DNA of 64,000 bases from Streptoverticillium olivoreticuli subsp. olivoreticuli (GTDB lineage: Bacteria; Actinomycetota; Actinomycetes; Streptomycetales; Streptomycetaceae), in NCBI RefSeq assembly GCF_003391135.1, contig NZ_CP031455.1, forward strand, positions 5,936,001-6,000,000, written 5' to 3'. The position numbers and the translations under genes are program-made. This document shows, one piece after another, positions 8,085 to 16,332 of this stretch. Position 1 is the stretch's first letter. Each line of letters begins with the position of its first letter. A model generated the notes under the pieces. That model was not told where the DNA came from, did no database searches, and worked only from the letters and a program-made list of their open reading frames with translations.

Positions 8085-8409
8085 GCAGTGACATCACCTC
8101 GTGGACCGCCCTTGCCACAGGGACCCCGATCTCCCCGACCCGCCGGGCGATCGCGGAAATGCTCCAGAGCGCCTGGTGCAGGGTTCCCGGATCGGTGTTG
8201 TCGCCGGCCCGGACTATGTCCAGAGACTCGTCCAGAACGTGGCGGTTTTCGGCCGAGACCCGGACCCTCAGCGCCTGGACCGCACTGATCAAGGCGTCCT
8301 GTCGATCGTGATACTGATTCTGGATCTTGCCGGTGTTGTGGTGCCCTTCCACGGTGAACTTGTCTCCGAACACCTTGTCGCCGTGGACGTTGTCGCCGTT
8401 GCCGGTCAA
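8074..8409 (-). CDS. Hypothetical protein with GDK repeats and a helical domain
   Basis: A 111-residue protein. The N-terminal ~25 residues are a five-residue-period repeat (NGDNVHGDKVFGDKFTVEG), likely a short beta-solenoid strip. This is followed by HHNTGKIQNQYH and an all-helical C-terminal domain (~35-111) with conserved-looking DESLDIVRAGD. Its start overlaps the stop of the upstream gene by four bases (ATGA). The upstream protein ends in the same type of repeat, so the two products may pack together. The function is unknown. Confidence 0.65.
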   Translation of the reverse strand: MTGNGDNVHGDKVFGDKFTVEGHHNTGKIQNQYHDRQDALISAVQALRVRVSAENRHVLDESLDIVRAGDNTDPGTLHQALWSISAIARRVGEIGVPVARAVHEVMSLLNM

Positions 8410-8957
8410 TTTTCCCTCCTCTTTCCCACGTTGTGTTTGCCGAACACGTTGAACTTGTCACCGGAGACCTTGTCTCCGAATACCTTGTCGCCGAGGTGGT
8501 TGTTGACCGTGGTGTGGTAAAGGGCGAGTGGGTTGTTGATCGCCTTCGCGACCTCGCCGACGATCTCGCGCATCTTCTGTTCCTTTGTGCTGGCGAGCAC
8601 GGCAAGAGGGCTTCCCGACGTCTCGATGAAGACCGCATGGCGCGTCTTCGCCAGCAGCACCCGGAGCAGCTGGATGGTGAAGATGGCGATCAGCCCCAGC
8701 GCAAGGAGCCGTAGGGCACGCCTGGCGGTTTCCTTGTCCGCAAGAGGCCAGGGGGTGTTATCGATCGCGGCGGTCGCAGCAACCATCACGAGTGCCAGGA
8801 CCAGCATGGACACCAGGAAGCGACCTACGGCTGCCGCGCGCCTGGGAGCGTATGTGACCGTCATCGCCCGGGCGATGTTCTGCACGGGGTAAGCCGCACT
8901 GCCGACCCAGAGAATCCGATCGCGGATGCTCACGTTGATGACCTTGCGTTTGGCCAT
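8406..8957 (-). CDS. DUF6232-like membrane protein with C-terminal GDK repeats
   Basis: A 183-residue protein starting at ATG 8957, set by GGGGGA upstream. The N-terminus (VINVSIRDRILWVGSAAYPVQNIA) resembles the DUF6232 family. Two hydrophobic helices follow (about 41-60 and 75-98), then a short cytoplasmic strand region (HAVFIETSGSPLAVLAS). The C-terminus is LGDKVFGDKVSGDKFNVFG, the same repeat found at the start of the next gene's product. The two genes form an operon. The role is not known. No ATPase or effector gene is adjacent. Confidence 0.65.
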   Translation of the reverse strand: MAKRKVINVSIRDRILWVGSAAYPVQNIARAMTVTYAPRRAAAVGRFLVSMLVLALVMVAATAAIDNTPWPLADKETARRALRLLALGLIAIFTIQLLRVLLAKTRHAVFIETSGSPLAVLASTKEQKMREIVGEVAKAINNPLALYHTTVNNHLGDKVFGDKVSGDKFNVFGKHNVGKRREN

Positions 8958-9041
8958 GGCTGATCCCCCGTGCCGGACGTGAGCGGAGCCCACTGTCGTA
9001 GACAAGAATCCTCACGAACTAATGTGAGAACAAGGGGAATT

Positions 9042-9072
9042 GGGGGGCGTAATCAGTTGCCGCACGCCCCCC
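9042..9072. terminator. GC-rich hairpin
   Basis: GGGGGGCGT pairs with ACGCCCCCC around a 13-base loop, in the spacer between the DUF6232-like operon and the next plus-strand gene. It could be a terminator or a leader structure. Confidence 0.35.
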
Positions 9073-9150
9073 TTCCCGGTTCATGGGCGTAGCCGTGGCT
9101 ACGACGGAGTGTGCAGATAACCGATCAACCCGACCCTGGCGACGGACCCG

Positions 9151-9552
9151 GTGCGGGAACGGCGATGGGCGCGGTCCGACGGATCGCCGGTCCCCGGGCA
9201 GTTGCCCGGGCTGGTGGACTGGGTCGGCAGGGCTCGCGAGGGGCTGGAGGCGACCGACGCGAAATATCCGTTCGTGCTGTACGGAACGGACTGGCCGGCC
9301 TTCGCCCACCTGGTCATCGCGATCGCCTTCTACGGCCCCTACCGCGACCCGGTCCGCAATATCCGGGTCATCGAATTCGGAATGATCGCGTGCGTCGCCA
9401 TCGTCCCGCTGGCCCTGATCTGCGGGCCGATCCGGGGAATCCCCTTCTACTGGCAGCTGATCGACATGTCGTTCGGACTCTTCGGGGTGATCCCGTTGCT
9501 GATCGTCCGGCGCATGATCAAGCGGCTGGAGGCGTACGAACTCGCGGCGTAG
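9151..9552 (+). CDS. Conserved hypothetical membrane protein
   Basis: A 133-residue protein. A soluble N-terminal third (LVDWVGRAREGLEATDAKYPFVLYGTDW) is followed by three hydrophobic segments (about 52-63, 78-92 and 105-118) and a basic end (RRMIKRLEAYELAA). I recall similar small proteins as common in Streptomyces, without an assigned function. The GTG start at 9151 is the best available but has no clear ribosome site, so a nearby start is possible. Confidence 0.6.
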   Translation: MRERRWARSDGSPVPGQLPGLVDWVGRAREGLEATDAKYPFVLYGTDWPAFAHLVIAIAFYGPYRDPVRNIRVIEFGMIACVAIVPLALICGPIRGIPFYWQLIDMSFGLFGVIPLLIVRRMIKRLEAYELAA

Positions 9553-9579
9553 CAGCGTCCGCTTTGACGATTGGACCGG

Positions 9580-10494
9580 CTAGGCCGCGGCCGTGTTGAA
9601 AGACAGTGTTTGCCTGTGATGGAAGTGTGGAGCCGCCAAGAGGGCGGGATTCTCGGCAACAAACGTCGCTGAAGGCTCGTCCCTCACCAGGTCCATCCAG
9701 TCCCACACTGTGAAGTCATGCCGCACATAGACAACCTTCTGCGGCCCCTTCGTATCCACTGAGAAGTGGACGCCCGTGATCACGCCGTCCCTGGAGCTGA
9801 CCAGTACGACATCCCGGTTCGCCTCGGCTATGAAGCGCATGACTTCATGAGCGGGCTCGTCGTGGCCGGCGACGGCCAGGATGTGCTGATCGGCTGCGTT
9901 CTCCAGTGGAAGGCGGGACAGGAACTGGGAGAAGTCGACGAGATGTTCCATCAGCGCGGCGACGACTTCCTCCCTCGACTCGTTGAACCCCTGCGCAGGA
10001 GTGGAGCGGAACGAGAAACTCAGACCGTTCGCCAGGAGATAGTCGATCTGTGTCATCTCGTGTCGAGTCGGGTAAAGGGCGCCGTCGTCAAGACCGTGCT
10101 GGTGGAGCCAGGCATTCACCTCGCTCCACAGCCAGGCATGTGCCCGGCCCACGGTGCCTTCCGGCTGGGGAAAGGGCTCTTTGTCGGCGAGGCGTGCGCC
10201 GGTCGCCCACTGATGAACGTTCTGACGCGAACGGCCTGTTCGCTCGGCGATCTCTTGCACCCCGACCAGATCGCGGTCCAGTCGCAGCAGTCGCAGCCCG
10301 GGAATCAGGTCGCGGGCGATGTGGGCCACGGAGAGCGCGGCCTCGACGGCATTGTCCCCATAGGAAGAGACGCTGAGGAGGTTTTGACCGCCGGCCCGGG
10401 CGAGCATTGCGTCCAGTTCATCTGTGAGGCGGTTGACTGCTGTGTCGTCGTCGACAGTCGCTCCGTCCACGACGAACGTGAACTCATACTCCAT
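9580..10494 (-). CDS. Helix-turn-helix protein downstream of a HicA-like gene (putative antitoxin)
   Basis: A 304-residue protein starting at ATG 10494 behind GGGGG. Residues 1-70 (EYEFTFVVDGATVDDDTAVNRLTDEL) look like a HicB-type alpha/beta partner domain. Residues ~75-110 form a helix-turn-helix (VQEIAERTGRSRQNVHQWATG). The remaining ~180 residues are unassigned (DVVLVSSRDGVITGVHFSVD, then KVVYVRHDFTVWDWM). It lies 103 bp after the HicA-like gene on the same strand, as in hicAB, but is about twice the usual HicB length. The antitoxin role is inferred. Confidence 0.6.
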   Translation of the reverse strand: MEYEFTFVVDGATVDDDTAVNRLTDELDAMLARAGGQNLLSVSSYGDNAVEAALSVAHIARDLIPGLRLLRLDRDLVGVQEIAERTGRSRQNVHQWATGARLADKEPFPQPEGTVGRAHAWLWSEVNAWLHQHGLDDGALYPTRHEMTQIDYLLANGLSFSFRSTPAQGFNESREEVVAALMEHLVDFSQFLSRLPLENAADQHILAVAGHDEPAHEVMRFIAEANRDVVLVSSRDGVITGVHFSVDTKGPQKVVYVRHDFTVWDWMDLVRDEPSATFVAENPALLAAPHFHHRQTLSFNTAAA

Positions 10495-10597
10495 ATGAAT
10501 GCCCCCTGTGTTGGTGGCTAGAGTGCCTGAGCTGTTGGCAACCGTCAACAGTAAGGTCTCCCATATTGGGGCAAATTGCAAGCCTGTGAGTGGGATA

Positions 10598-10873
10598 TCA
10601 CTCGCGAGGCCTCCCTGTCAGACTCCTGTTCGGGGCGTCTGGCGGAAGAGGGCATCGCCGTGCCATGCGAGCGATCCGTCTGGCGAGATTGCCCTCGTTC
10701 CGCGGTGTCCCTGCAACCGGAATCGTTGTGCACGCGTTGTCGCACGGGCAGTGCAAGCGGGCGCCGTGCCCTTCTTTGCGGAGGGTCCAGCCGCCCTCTT
10801 TCAGCAGCTCCTCGACGACCTTGCGCACGTCCTTGGATTGGATGCTCGACGCATCCAGGGGTTTGCCGACCAT
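10598..10873 (-). CDS. HicA-like small protein (putative mRNA interferase toxin)
   Basis: A 91-residue protein. ATG 10873 is chosen because GGGGGTGAG lies just upstream; the frame remains open above it. SKDVRKVVEELLKEGGWTLRKEG followed by a strand and RNEGNLARRIARM is the HicA-like dsRNA-binding-fold pattern. The usual GSHH catalytic stretch is replaced by GHGARLHCPCDN, which keeps one His and adds cysteines. It is upstream of, and on the same strand as, a helix-turn-helix gene. Its toxin activity is uncertain. Confidence 0.55.
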   Translation of the reverse strand: MVGKPLDASSIQSKDVRKVVEELLKEGGWTLRKEGHGARLHCPCDNACTTIPVAGTPRNEGNLARRIARMARRCPLPPDAPNRSLTGRPRE

Positions 10874-11290
10874 CAACTCACCCCCGAACGGCAAGAGGGG
10901 TCAACCGGCCAGAAGTTGGCGAGCCGTGCTGGAAGCCGGAGCTCGCCAACGATCGCAAGAGGTATGCGGCTATGGTTGTCAGATGACACTGAGGGGGATT
11001 CTCCTCCGATGCCGGCCTCGATGCGGGACCGGCCACTCCCCGAGGCGCGTTGCTATTCGTGCCGGACGTGTCGCTCTCTGGCACTGTTCGGACCAAGATA
11101 CTCCCAACTGCGGTCGTGCGCCCGGATCTACCGGATCAAGTGACCGAACCCGGGTGGTCGACCTGCCGAGCTGCCGTTGCGTGTCCATACAACTCCACGT
11201 CATGGTCGCCCTGTTCGGCGCTTTCGCGCGGTGCACGCGCAAGTGCGGCCGGACCCTGTACAGGGCCCGGCCGCAAGCGAAAGCGGAGGA
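10874..11290. other. Non-coding spacer, about 400 bp
   Basis: No convincing gene is seen on either strand. Codon-position GC bias is weak and the composition is lower in GC than neighbouring genes. Frames here begin without ribosome sites and show no recognisable domain. The last part (11255-11280) has the pairing CCGGACCCTGT/ACAGGGCCCGG, a hairpin that may end the lectin gene transcribed leftward. Confidence 0.4.
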
Positions 11291-11755
11291 TCAGTGGTTC
11301 GTGCCCGACCACCAGATCGCCTGGCTGCCGTCGTAGATCACGACGTTGCCGTCGTCCTGGACGGCCAGGCGGGAGCCCGGGTGGCCCCAGGTGTGGGAGT
11401 GCCATACCGCGCGGCCGGAGCGGGTGTAGACGACGAAGTTGCCGTCCGTCTGGAACTGGGCCGTCCAGCCCTGGCCGACGGTGTTGGAGTTCCAGCGGGC
11501 GCGGCCGAACTCGTCGTAGATGACGAGGTTGCCGTCGGTCTGCATGACCAGCGTGGCCGTGTCGGAACTCACGGACTCGCCGCGACCCAGGGCGAACGGC
11601 GCGTTGTATACCTGGCTCGCTCTGATGGCCGCGCTCGCCGGCTGTCTAGCGGCGTCGGAGGAGGCGTGGTCCGTAGGGGCCGCGCTCGCCTGCCCGGCGA
11701 GTGTCATGGCGGCGAGTGCTGAGGTTGCGAGAAGTGTGGCGACTTTCTTCTTCAC
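11291..11755 (-). CDS. Secreted B-type (mannose-binding) lectin-domain protein
   Basis: A 154-residue protein. GTG 11755 follows AAGGAG. Residues 1-25 are a signal peptide (KKKVATLLATSALAAMTLAGQASA). The mature protein is one bulb-lectin domain with three QxDxNxVxY-type sites: MQTDGNLVIY, FQTDGNFVVY and VQDDGNVVIY. In plant and bacterial homologues these bind mannose. All three sites keep Gln, Asp, Asn, Val and Tyr, so sugar binding is plausible. Possible roles are wall-glycan binding or a bacteriocin-like activity. Confidence 0.85.
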   Translation of the reverse strand: MKKKVATLLATSALAAMTLAGQASAAPTDHASSDAARQPASAAIRASQVYNAPFALGRGESVSSDTATLVMQTDGNLVIYDEFGRARWNSNTVGQGWTAQFQTDGNFVVYTRSGRAVWHSHTWGHPGSRLAVQDDGNVVIYDGSQAIWWSGTNH

Positions 11756-11933
11756 CAGAGAACTCCTTGCGTCAGGTGGTACCTCGGTGCGGCGCCCGGC
11801 AGGGCACCGCACCGGGACTCTGTCAGCAAGGCCGTGGCGGAAGGATCCACCGTGCACGGCTATGACGTGTTCGCGGCACTGTTTGACCGGAAAACGACCG
11901 GAAGATGCGGAAGCTCTCCCTCAGGCGCCCCTC

Positions 11934-12611
11934 TCAGACGCGGCAGGCCGGGTGTCCCCAGCCCTTCTCCAGCTTGGTGATGTCCTCCCCCGCCGCGTAC
12001 GGCGTCCCGCACGGGCAGCGGCCGGAGAACTTCGCCTTGATGGTGCGGGTGCCGCCCCGGGGCGCCGACTTCGGGCCGGTGGACTTCTTCGCCGTACGCG
12101 CCGGGGTGCTGCGGGCCGGTGCCGGTACGGGCATGGTCTCGGCGCCCAGCGCCGTGCCGGCCGGCTGCTGGGTCGCGGCGGCGTCGCTGGCCGCCTGGTC
12201 CGCGATCGCGTTGAGGTGATCGCCGTCCTCGCGGTGCGCCGGGACGTAGCGGAACTCCACCTCCCGGCCGGTCAGCAACTCGTCGATGCGCTCGACCAGT
12301 TCACGGTTGGCGACCGGCTTGCCGCCCGAGGTCTTCCAGCCGTTGCGCTTCCAGCCGGGCAGCCACTGGGTGACCGCCTTCATGGCGTACTGCGAATCCA
12401 TGCGCACCTCCAGGGGCGTCCCCGGCGGGACGGTCTCCAGGAGGTCCTTCAGGGCGGTCAGCTCCGCCACGTTGTTGGTGGCCTTGCCCAGCGGCCCGGC
12501 GGCCCAGCGTTCGGGCCGCCCGTGCGGATCGGCGATGACCCAGGCCCATGCGGCAGGCCCGGGGTTCCCCTTCGACGCGCCGTCGCAGGCGGCAATGATG
12601 CGGTCAGACAT
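11934..12611 (-). CDS. rnhA: Ribonuclease HI with C-terminal Cys motif
   Basis: A 225-residue protein. The RNase H domain (1-145) has the DEDD residues D10 (ACDGASKGNPGP), E50 (NNVAELTALKD), D72 (VRMDSQYAMKAV) and D138. It cleaves the RNA strand of RNA-DNA hybrids with Mg2+. A Pro/Ala/Lys-rich linker leads to a C-terminal motif, GRCPCGTPYAAGEDI...GWGHPACRV, with three Cys and a His that could bind zinc. ATG 12611 sits behind GATCGGGGG. Confidence 0.9.
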   Translation of the reverse strand: MSDRIIAACDGASKGNPGPAAWAWVIADPHGRPERWAAGPLGKATNNVAELTALKDLLETVPPGTPLEVRMDSQYAMKAVTQWLPGWKRNGWKTSGGKPVANRELVERIDELLTGREVEFRYVPAHREDGDHLNAIADQAASDAAATQQPAGTALGAETMPVPAPARSTPARTAKKSTGPKSAPRGGTRTIKAKFSGRCPCGTPYAAGEDITKLEKGWGHPACRV

Positions 12612-12658
12612 CCCCCGATCATGCCAGTGGAGGCGCAGGGGACGAAAAAGGGAGGAGC

Positions 12659-13675
12659 TCACACACCGGACGGCCGGGAGTGCGGTGCCGCTCCGGGGAA
12701 CGCCCGGCGGTACTCCGTCGGGGACACCCCCACGTGGCGCGTGAAGTGGTGCCGCAGATTGTTCGCCGTGCCGAGGCCGCTGAGTTCGCCGACCCTCTCG
12801 ACCGGCAGGTCGGTGGCCTCCAGCAGGCCCTGCGCCCGTCCGATGCGCTGGTTGAGCAGCCACTGCACCGGGGTCGTGCCGGTGGCGGCCTGGATCCGCC
12901 GGTAGAAGGTGCGGGGGCTCATCGCCGCCCGCCGGGCCAGGTCGTCGACCGTGAGCGGCTGGTCGAGGCGCTGGAGCGCCCACTCCAGTACGGGGCCCAG
13001 GCCCTCGTCGTCGGCAGTGGGCACCGACAGGTCGATGAACTGGGCCTGCCCGCCCGGCCGGTGGGCGGGGACCACCATGCGGCGGGCCAGCTGATTGGCG
13101 ACGTGCGAGCCCAGGTCGCGGCGCACGAGGTGCAGGCACAGATCGAGGCCCGCCGTCAGGCCCGCGCTCGTCAGGACGTCGCCGTCGTCCACGTACAGCA
13201 CGGAGTCGTCGACCCGCACCTTCGGATAGCGCTCCGCGAGCTGGGCGGTGTGCATCCAGTGGGCCGTCGCGCGGCGGCCGTCGAGCAGCCCGGCTTCGGC
13301 GAGCGCGAACGCCCCGGTGCACAGGGAGACCATCCGGGCGCCCGCCTCGTGCGCCCGGCGCAGGGCACTGATCAGCTTCGGCGGCAGGGGCATGCCGTCC
13401 TCCACGCAGGCGTCCGGGACGGAGGGCACGATGACCGTGTCGGCGTCGGCGAGGTCGTCCAGGCCGTAGGGGGTCCGCAGCGAGAGCCCGGCCGGGGAAC
13501 CGTCCCGGGGCCCCGTCCCCGCTTCGTCCGCGCACAGCCGGAGGTCGTACCAGGTGTCCACCAGGTCGGGCTGCGGCTTGCCGAAGAGCGTGCACGGGAT
13601 GCTCAGTTCGTACAGGTCCCAGGAGGGCACATCGACGTCTTGCGTCACGACGACCGCGACGGAGCCAGCGTTCAT
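12659..13675 (-). CDS. GlxA-family AraC-type regulator (DJ-1/PfpI plus HTH)
   Basis: A 338-residue protein. The N-terminal domain (1-185) is a DJ-1/PfpI fold with the elbow SLCTGAFALAEAG. The C-terminal domain (~230-330) has two AraC helix-turn-helix motifs (LTVDDLARRAAMSPRTFYRRI and LPVERVGELSGLGTANNLRHHF). It is divergent from the imine-reductase-like gene and so is its likely regulator. Met at 13714 would add 13 residues; 13675 matches where the fold begins. Confidence 0.85.
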   Translation of the reverse strand: MNAGSVAVVVTQDVDVPSWDLYELSIPCTLFGKPQPDLVDTWYDLRLCADEAGTGPRDGSPAGLSLRTPYGLDDLADADTVIVPSVPDACVEDGMPLPPKLISALRRAHEAGARMVSLCTGAFALAEAGLLDGRRATAHWMHTAQLAERYPKVRVDDSVLYVDDGDVLTSAGLTAGLDLCLHLVRRDLGSHVANQLARRMVVPAHRPGGQAQFIDLSVPTADDEGLGPVLEWALQRLDQPLTVDDLARRAAMSPRTFYRRIQAATGTTPVQWLLNQRIGRAQGLLEATDLPVERVGELSGLGTANNLRHHFTRHVGVSPTEYRRAFPGAAPHSRPSGV

Positions 13676-13823
13676 GCCCGGAGCGTATGGCAGGAATTTG
13701 GTGACGGCAGTCATCCCTGTCACTGTCCCGGCCCGTCGCGCTCCACGAAAGTGGTCCGTACGTGGTCGACACGCGAACAAGCGCCTGTTGACGGATATGT
13801 ACGGGCATCAAGGAGAAACAGCA

Positions 13824-14708
13824 ATGAACCGCGAACGCGAGGCCGTGACTGTCGTCGGACTGGGCTCGATGGGCTCGGCACTGGCCGCCGCGCTCCTGGA
13901 GCAGGGGCACCCCACCACCGTGTGGAACCGCTCGCCGCGGAAGGCCGACGCCCTGGTCGCCCGGGGCGCGCGGCGCGCGGAGTCCGTCGCCGAGGCGGTT
14001 GCCGCGAGCCCGCTCACGATCGTGTGCGTACTGGACTACGGGGTCATGCACGAGCTCCTCGACCCCGTGGCCGGCACCCTGGCGGGCCGGACCCTGGTCA
14101 ACCTCACGTCGGGCTCCCCGGAACAGGCCCACGAGACCGCCGCATGGGCCCGCGGGCACGGTGCCGACTACCTCGACGGCGCGATCATGACCACGCCGCC
14201 GGGCGTCGGCAGCCCCGAGATGATGTTCTTCTACAGCGGCTCATCGGAGGTCGTCGAGGCCCACAGGCCCGCCCTGTCCGCTCTCGGCGACCCGCTGCAC
14301 CTGGGCACCGACCCGGGGCTCGCCTCCCTCTACGACGCCGCCCTGCTCGGCCTGATGTGGGCCACCCTGACCGGCTGGCTGCACGGCACCGCTCTCGTCA
14401 CGGCGGAGAACACCGAGGCGACGGCCTTCACTCCCGTCGCCATTCGCTGGCTCACCGCCGTGACCGGCTTCATGGCGACCTACGCGCCGCAGGTGGACGC
14501 CGGGCGCTACCCGGGCGACGACGCGACGGTCGATGTGCAGATCGCGGCGATCGACCACCTGCTGCACGCGGCCCAGGCGCGTGGTGTTGACACCGCGCTG
14601 CCCGCTCTCCTGAAGTCCTTCATGGAGCGCGCCAAGGGCGCCGGGCACGGCTCCGACAGCTACGGGAGCGTCATCGAGGTCCTGAGGGGCTCGTCGGACG
14701 GGAAGTGA
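13824..14708 (+). CDS. NADPH-dependent imine-reductase-like dehydrogenase
   Basis: A 294-residue protein. The N-terminal Rossmann domain has VVGLGSMGSALAAALLEQGH and WNRSPRKADAL, the signature that binds NADPH in imine reductases and beta-hydroxyacid dehydrogenases. A long interdomain helix follows, then GLASLYDAALLGLMW (~172-186), where the Asp sits at the catalytic position known from imine reductases. The missing beta-hydroxyacid Lys region favours imine reductase. ATG 13824 has AAGGAG upstream. The last 49 bp overlap the convergent monooxygenase gene. Confidence 0.85.
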   Translation: MNREREAVTVVGLGSMGSALAAALLEQGHPTTVWNRSPRKADALVARGARRAESVAEAVAASPLTIVCVLDYGVMHELLDPVAGTLAGRTLVNLTSGSPEQAHETAAWARGHGADYLDGAIMTTPPGVGSPEMMFFYSGSSEVVEAHRPALSALGDPLHLGTDPGLASLYDAALLGLMWATLTGWLHGTALVTAENTEATAFTPVAIRWLTAVTGFMATYAPQVDAGRYPGDDATVDVQIAAIDHLLHAAQARGVDTALPALLKSFMERAKGAGHGSDSYGSVIEVLRGSSDGK

Positions 14709-16261
14709 CCGCCGGCGCGGGGGAGCAGCGCCGCCACATACTCCCGCACGTCCGCCGGGTCGTCCGTGGCCAGGCCGACATAGCCGTCCGGGCGGATCAC
14801 GAACAGCCCCGGTCCGTACGCCGACTTGGCGTGGCCGCTCGTGTCCAGCAGGTCCGCCTCCGGGCCCCCGACGCGGCAGGTGCGCAGCCACTCGGCGGAC
14901 GGCAGGTCGGCGCCCTGCTCCGTGAGGTCCAGCAGGGTGAAGTGCGGGCCCCGGAAGACGTCGAAGAGGCGGACGGGTTCGACCGCGCGGTCGTGGCAGG
15001 GGGCGTCCGGCGCGCGGTCGCCCGCGCGGAGGCCGTCCTCGGGTACGTGGCGGCGGCGCTCCTGGGCGAGGGGGCTCTCGCGGTAGGAGATGTTCAGCTG
15101 GAGGGTCTCGGAGCCGCGGGGCGAGAGGCCGGAGCCTGCGGCCCGGTCCGCCGCGTTCTGACGGGTGGACAGGCTGAGCACGCCGGCCGCCACGGGCACC
15201 CGCTCGGTGTCGTAGGAGTCGAGCACGGCGTCGGGTGCGCCGTGCCGCAGCACGGCACCCAGCTTCCAGCCGAGGTTGTACGCGTCCTGCACACCGGTGT
15301 TGAGGCCCTGGCCGCCCGCCGGGGCGTGGATGTGGGCGGCGTCCCCGGCGAGGAGGACCCGGCCCGTGCGGAACCGCTCCGCCATGGCGGCGTTGGCCCG
15401 GAACGCGGAGGACCAGCGGACCTCGCCCACCCGCAGCCCCTTCAGCCCGGTGCGCTCGGCGAGGAGGCGGGCCAGGGCCTCGGGCGTGGCGTCGCGCTCG
15501 GGGTCCGGCTCGTGGGCGGTGTCGTCGAACCCGGCGATGAGCTGGAACGTCTCCACATTCTCCAGCGGCCGCAGGGCGATCATCCCGCCCGGCGCCGTGG
15601 GCCACATGTGCCAGTGGTCGCGGTCGATCCCGTCCAGCATGAAGTCGGCGAGGAGCACCGGACGCGCGTCGACGGGGGTGCGGGTGAAGGGCGTGCCCAG
15701 CGTCCTGCGGACGGTGCTGCGGCTGCCGTCGGTGCCGACCAGATACCGCGCCCGCACGCTTTCGGCGGAGCCGTCGGTGTGCCGCAGGGTTGCCGTGACG
15801 CCGTCCTCGTCCTGGGTGAAGCCGGTGAGCTCGGCGTTGAACTCCACCCGGCCGCCCAGCTCTTCGAGCCGGGCGTAGAGCAGCTCCACCGTGCGCCACT
15901 GGGGGAGCATCAGGGTCTCGGGATACGGCACGGCGGGCGTCGGCTCGCCCCGCTCGACGAGATCCCAGGTGCGCAGGCGCTCGGCGCCCTCCCAGGTCTG
16001 CACCGGCGGGCACGGCCCGGCCTCCGCCAGGAACGCGGGCGCGAGGCCCAGATCGTCGAGCACCTCCAGCGTGCGCGGCTGGATGCCCGTGCCCCGCGAG
16101 CCCGGGAAGCCGCGCCCGGCGCGCTCGACGATCCGGTGGCGGACGCCCCGGCGGGCGAGATCGGCGGCGAGGACGAGACCGGTCGGGCCCGCACCGGCGA
16201 TCAGCACCTCGGTGTCGGAGGACGTGGATGCGGACGTGGACGTGGTCGTGATGGTGTCCAT
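14660..16261 (-). CDS. FAD-dependent aromatic-ring monooxygenase (PheA/TfdB family)
   Basis: A 533-residue flavoprotein. The FAD ADP loop is AGAGPTGLVLAADLARRGV (about 25-45), the DG motif is GTDGSRSTVRRTLG (~175), and the GD motif is LLAGDAAHIHAPAGGQGLN (~300). A thioredoxin-like C-terminal domain (~390-530) is typical of phenol hydroxylase-type enzymes and tailoring hydroxylases. It is divergent from a TetR gene with repeated sites in the spacer, suggesting control by that repressor. The substrate cannot be read from sequence. Confidence 0.9.
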   Translation of the reverse strand: MDTITTTSTSASTSSDTEVLIAGAGPTGLVLAADLARRGVRHRIVERAGRGFPGSRGTGIQPRTLEVLDDLGLAPAFLAEAGPCPPVQTWEGAERLRTWDLVERGEPTPAVPYPETLMLPQWRTVELLYARLEELGGRVEFNAELTGFTQDEDGVTATLRHTDGSAESVRARYLVGTDGSRSTVRRTLGTPFTRTPVDARPVLLADFMLDGIDRDHWHMWPTAPGGMIALRPLENVETFQLIAGFDDTAHEPDPERDATPEALARLLAERTGLKGLRVGEVRWSSAFRANAAMAERFRTGRVLLAGDAAHIHAPAGGQGLNTGVQDAYNLGWKLGAVLRHGAPDAVLDSYDTERVPVAAGVLSLSTRQNAADRAAGSGLSPRGSETLQLNISYRESPLAQERRRHVPEDGLRAGDRAPDAPCHDRAVEPVRLFDVFRGPHFTLLDLTEQGADLPSAEWLRTCRVGGPEADLLDTSGHAKSAYGPGLFVIRPDGYVGLATDDPADVREYVAALLPRAGGHFPSDEPLRTSMTLP

Positions 16262-16273
16262 CGAGGACCCCCC

Positions 16274-16323
16274 TTAACAACGTTAAATTCGCTCTGCCCC
16301 CAGCGTGAACTGAACAGCGTTAA
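16274..16323. promoter_or_regulatory. Two putative TetR operators
   Basis: TTAACAACGTTAA (16274-16286) and TGAACAGCGTTAA (16311-16323) are related imperfect palindromes in the 71-bp spacer between the monooxygenase and TetR genes. They share AACARCGTTAA and lie 37 bp apart, one near each start. The arrangement suits a TetR repressor controlling both genes. Confidence 0.55.
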
Positions 16324-16332
16324 GCTGTCAAG

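Noticed and set aside
10874-11290. Short frames on both strands (70-250 codons)
   Set aside because: No ribosome sites, weak codon bias and no domain. Reported as a spacer.
11934-14159. A single 741-codon frame running through RNase H and the GlxA regulator region
   Set aside because: Only the last 226 codons encode a protein (RNase HI). The upstream part is a shadow of the AraC-type gene in another frame.
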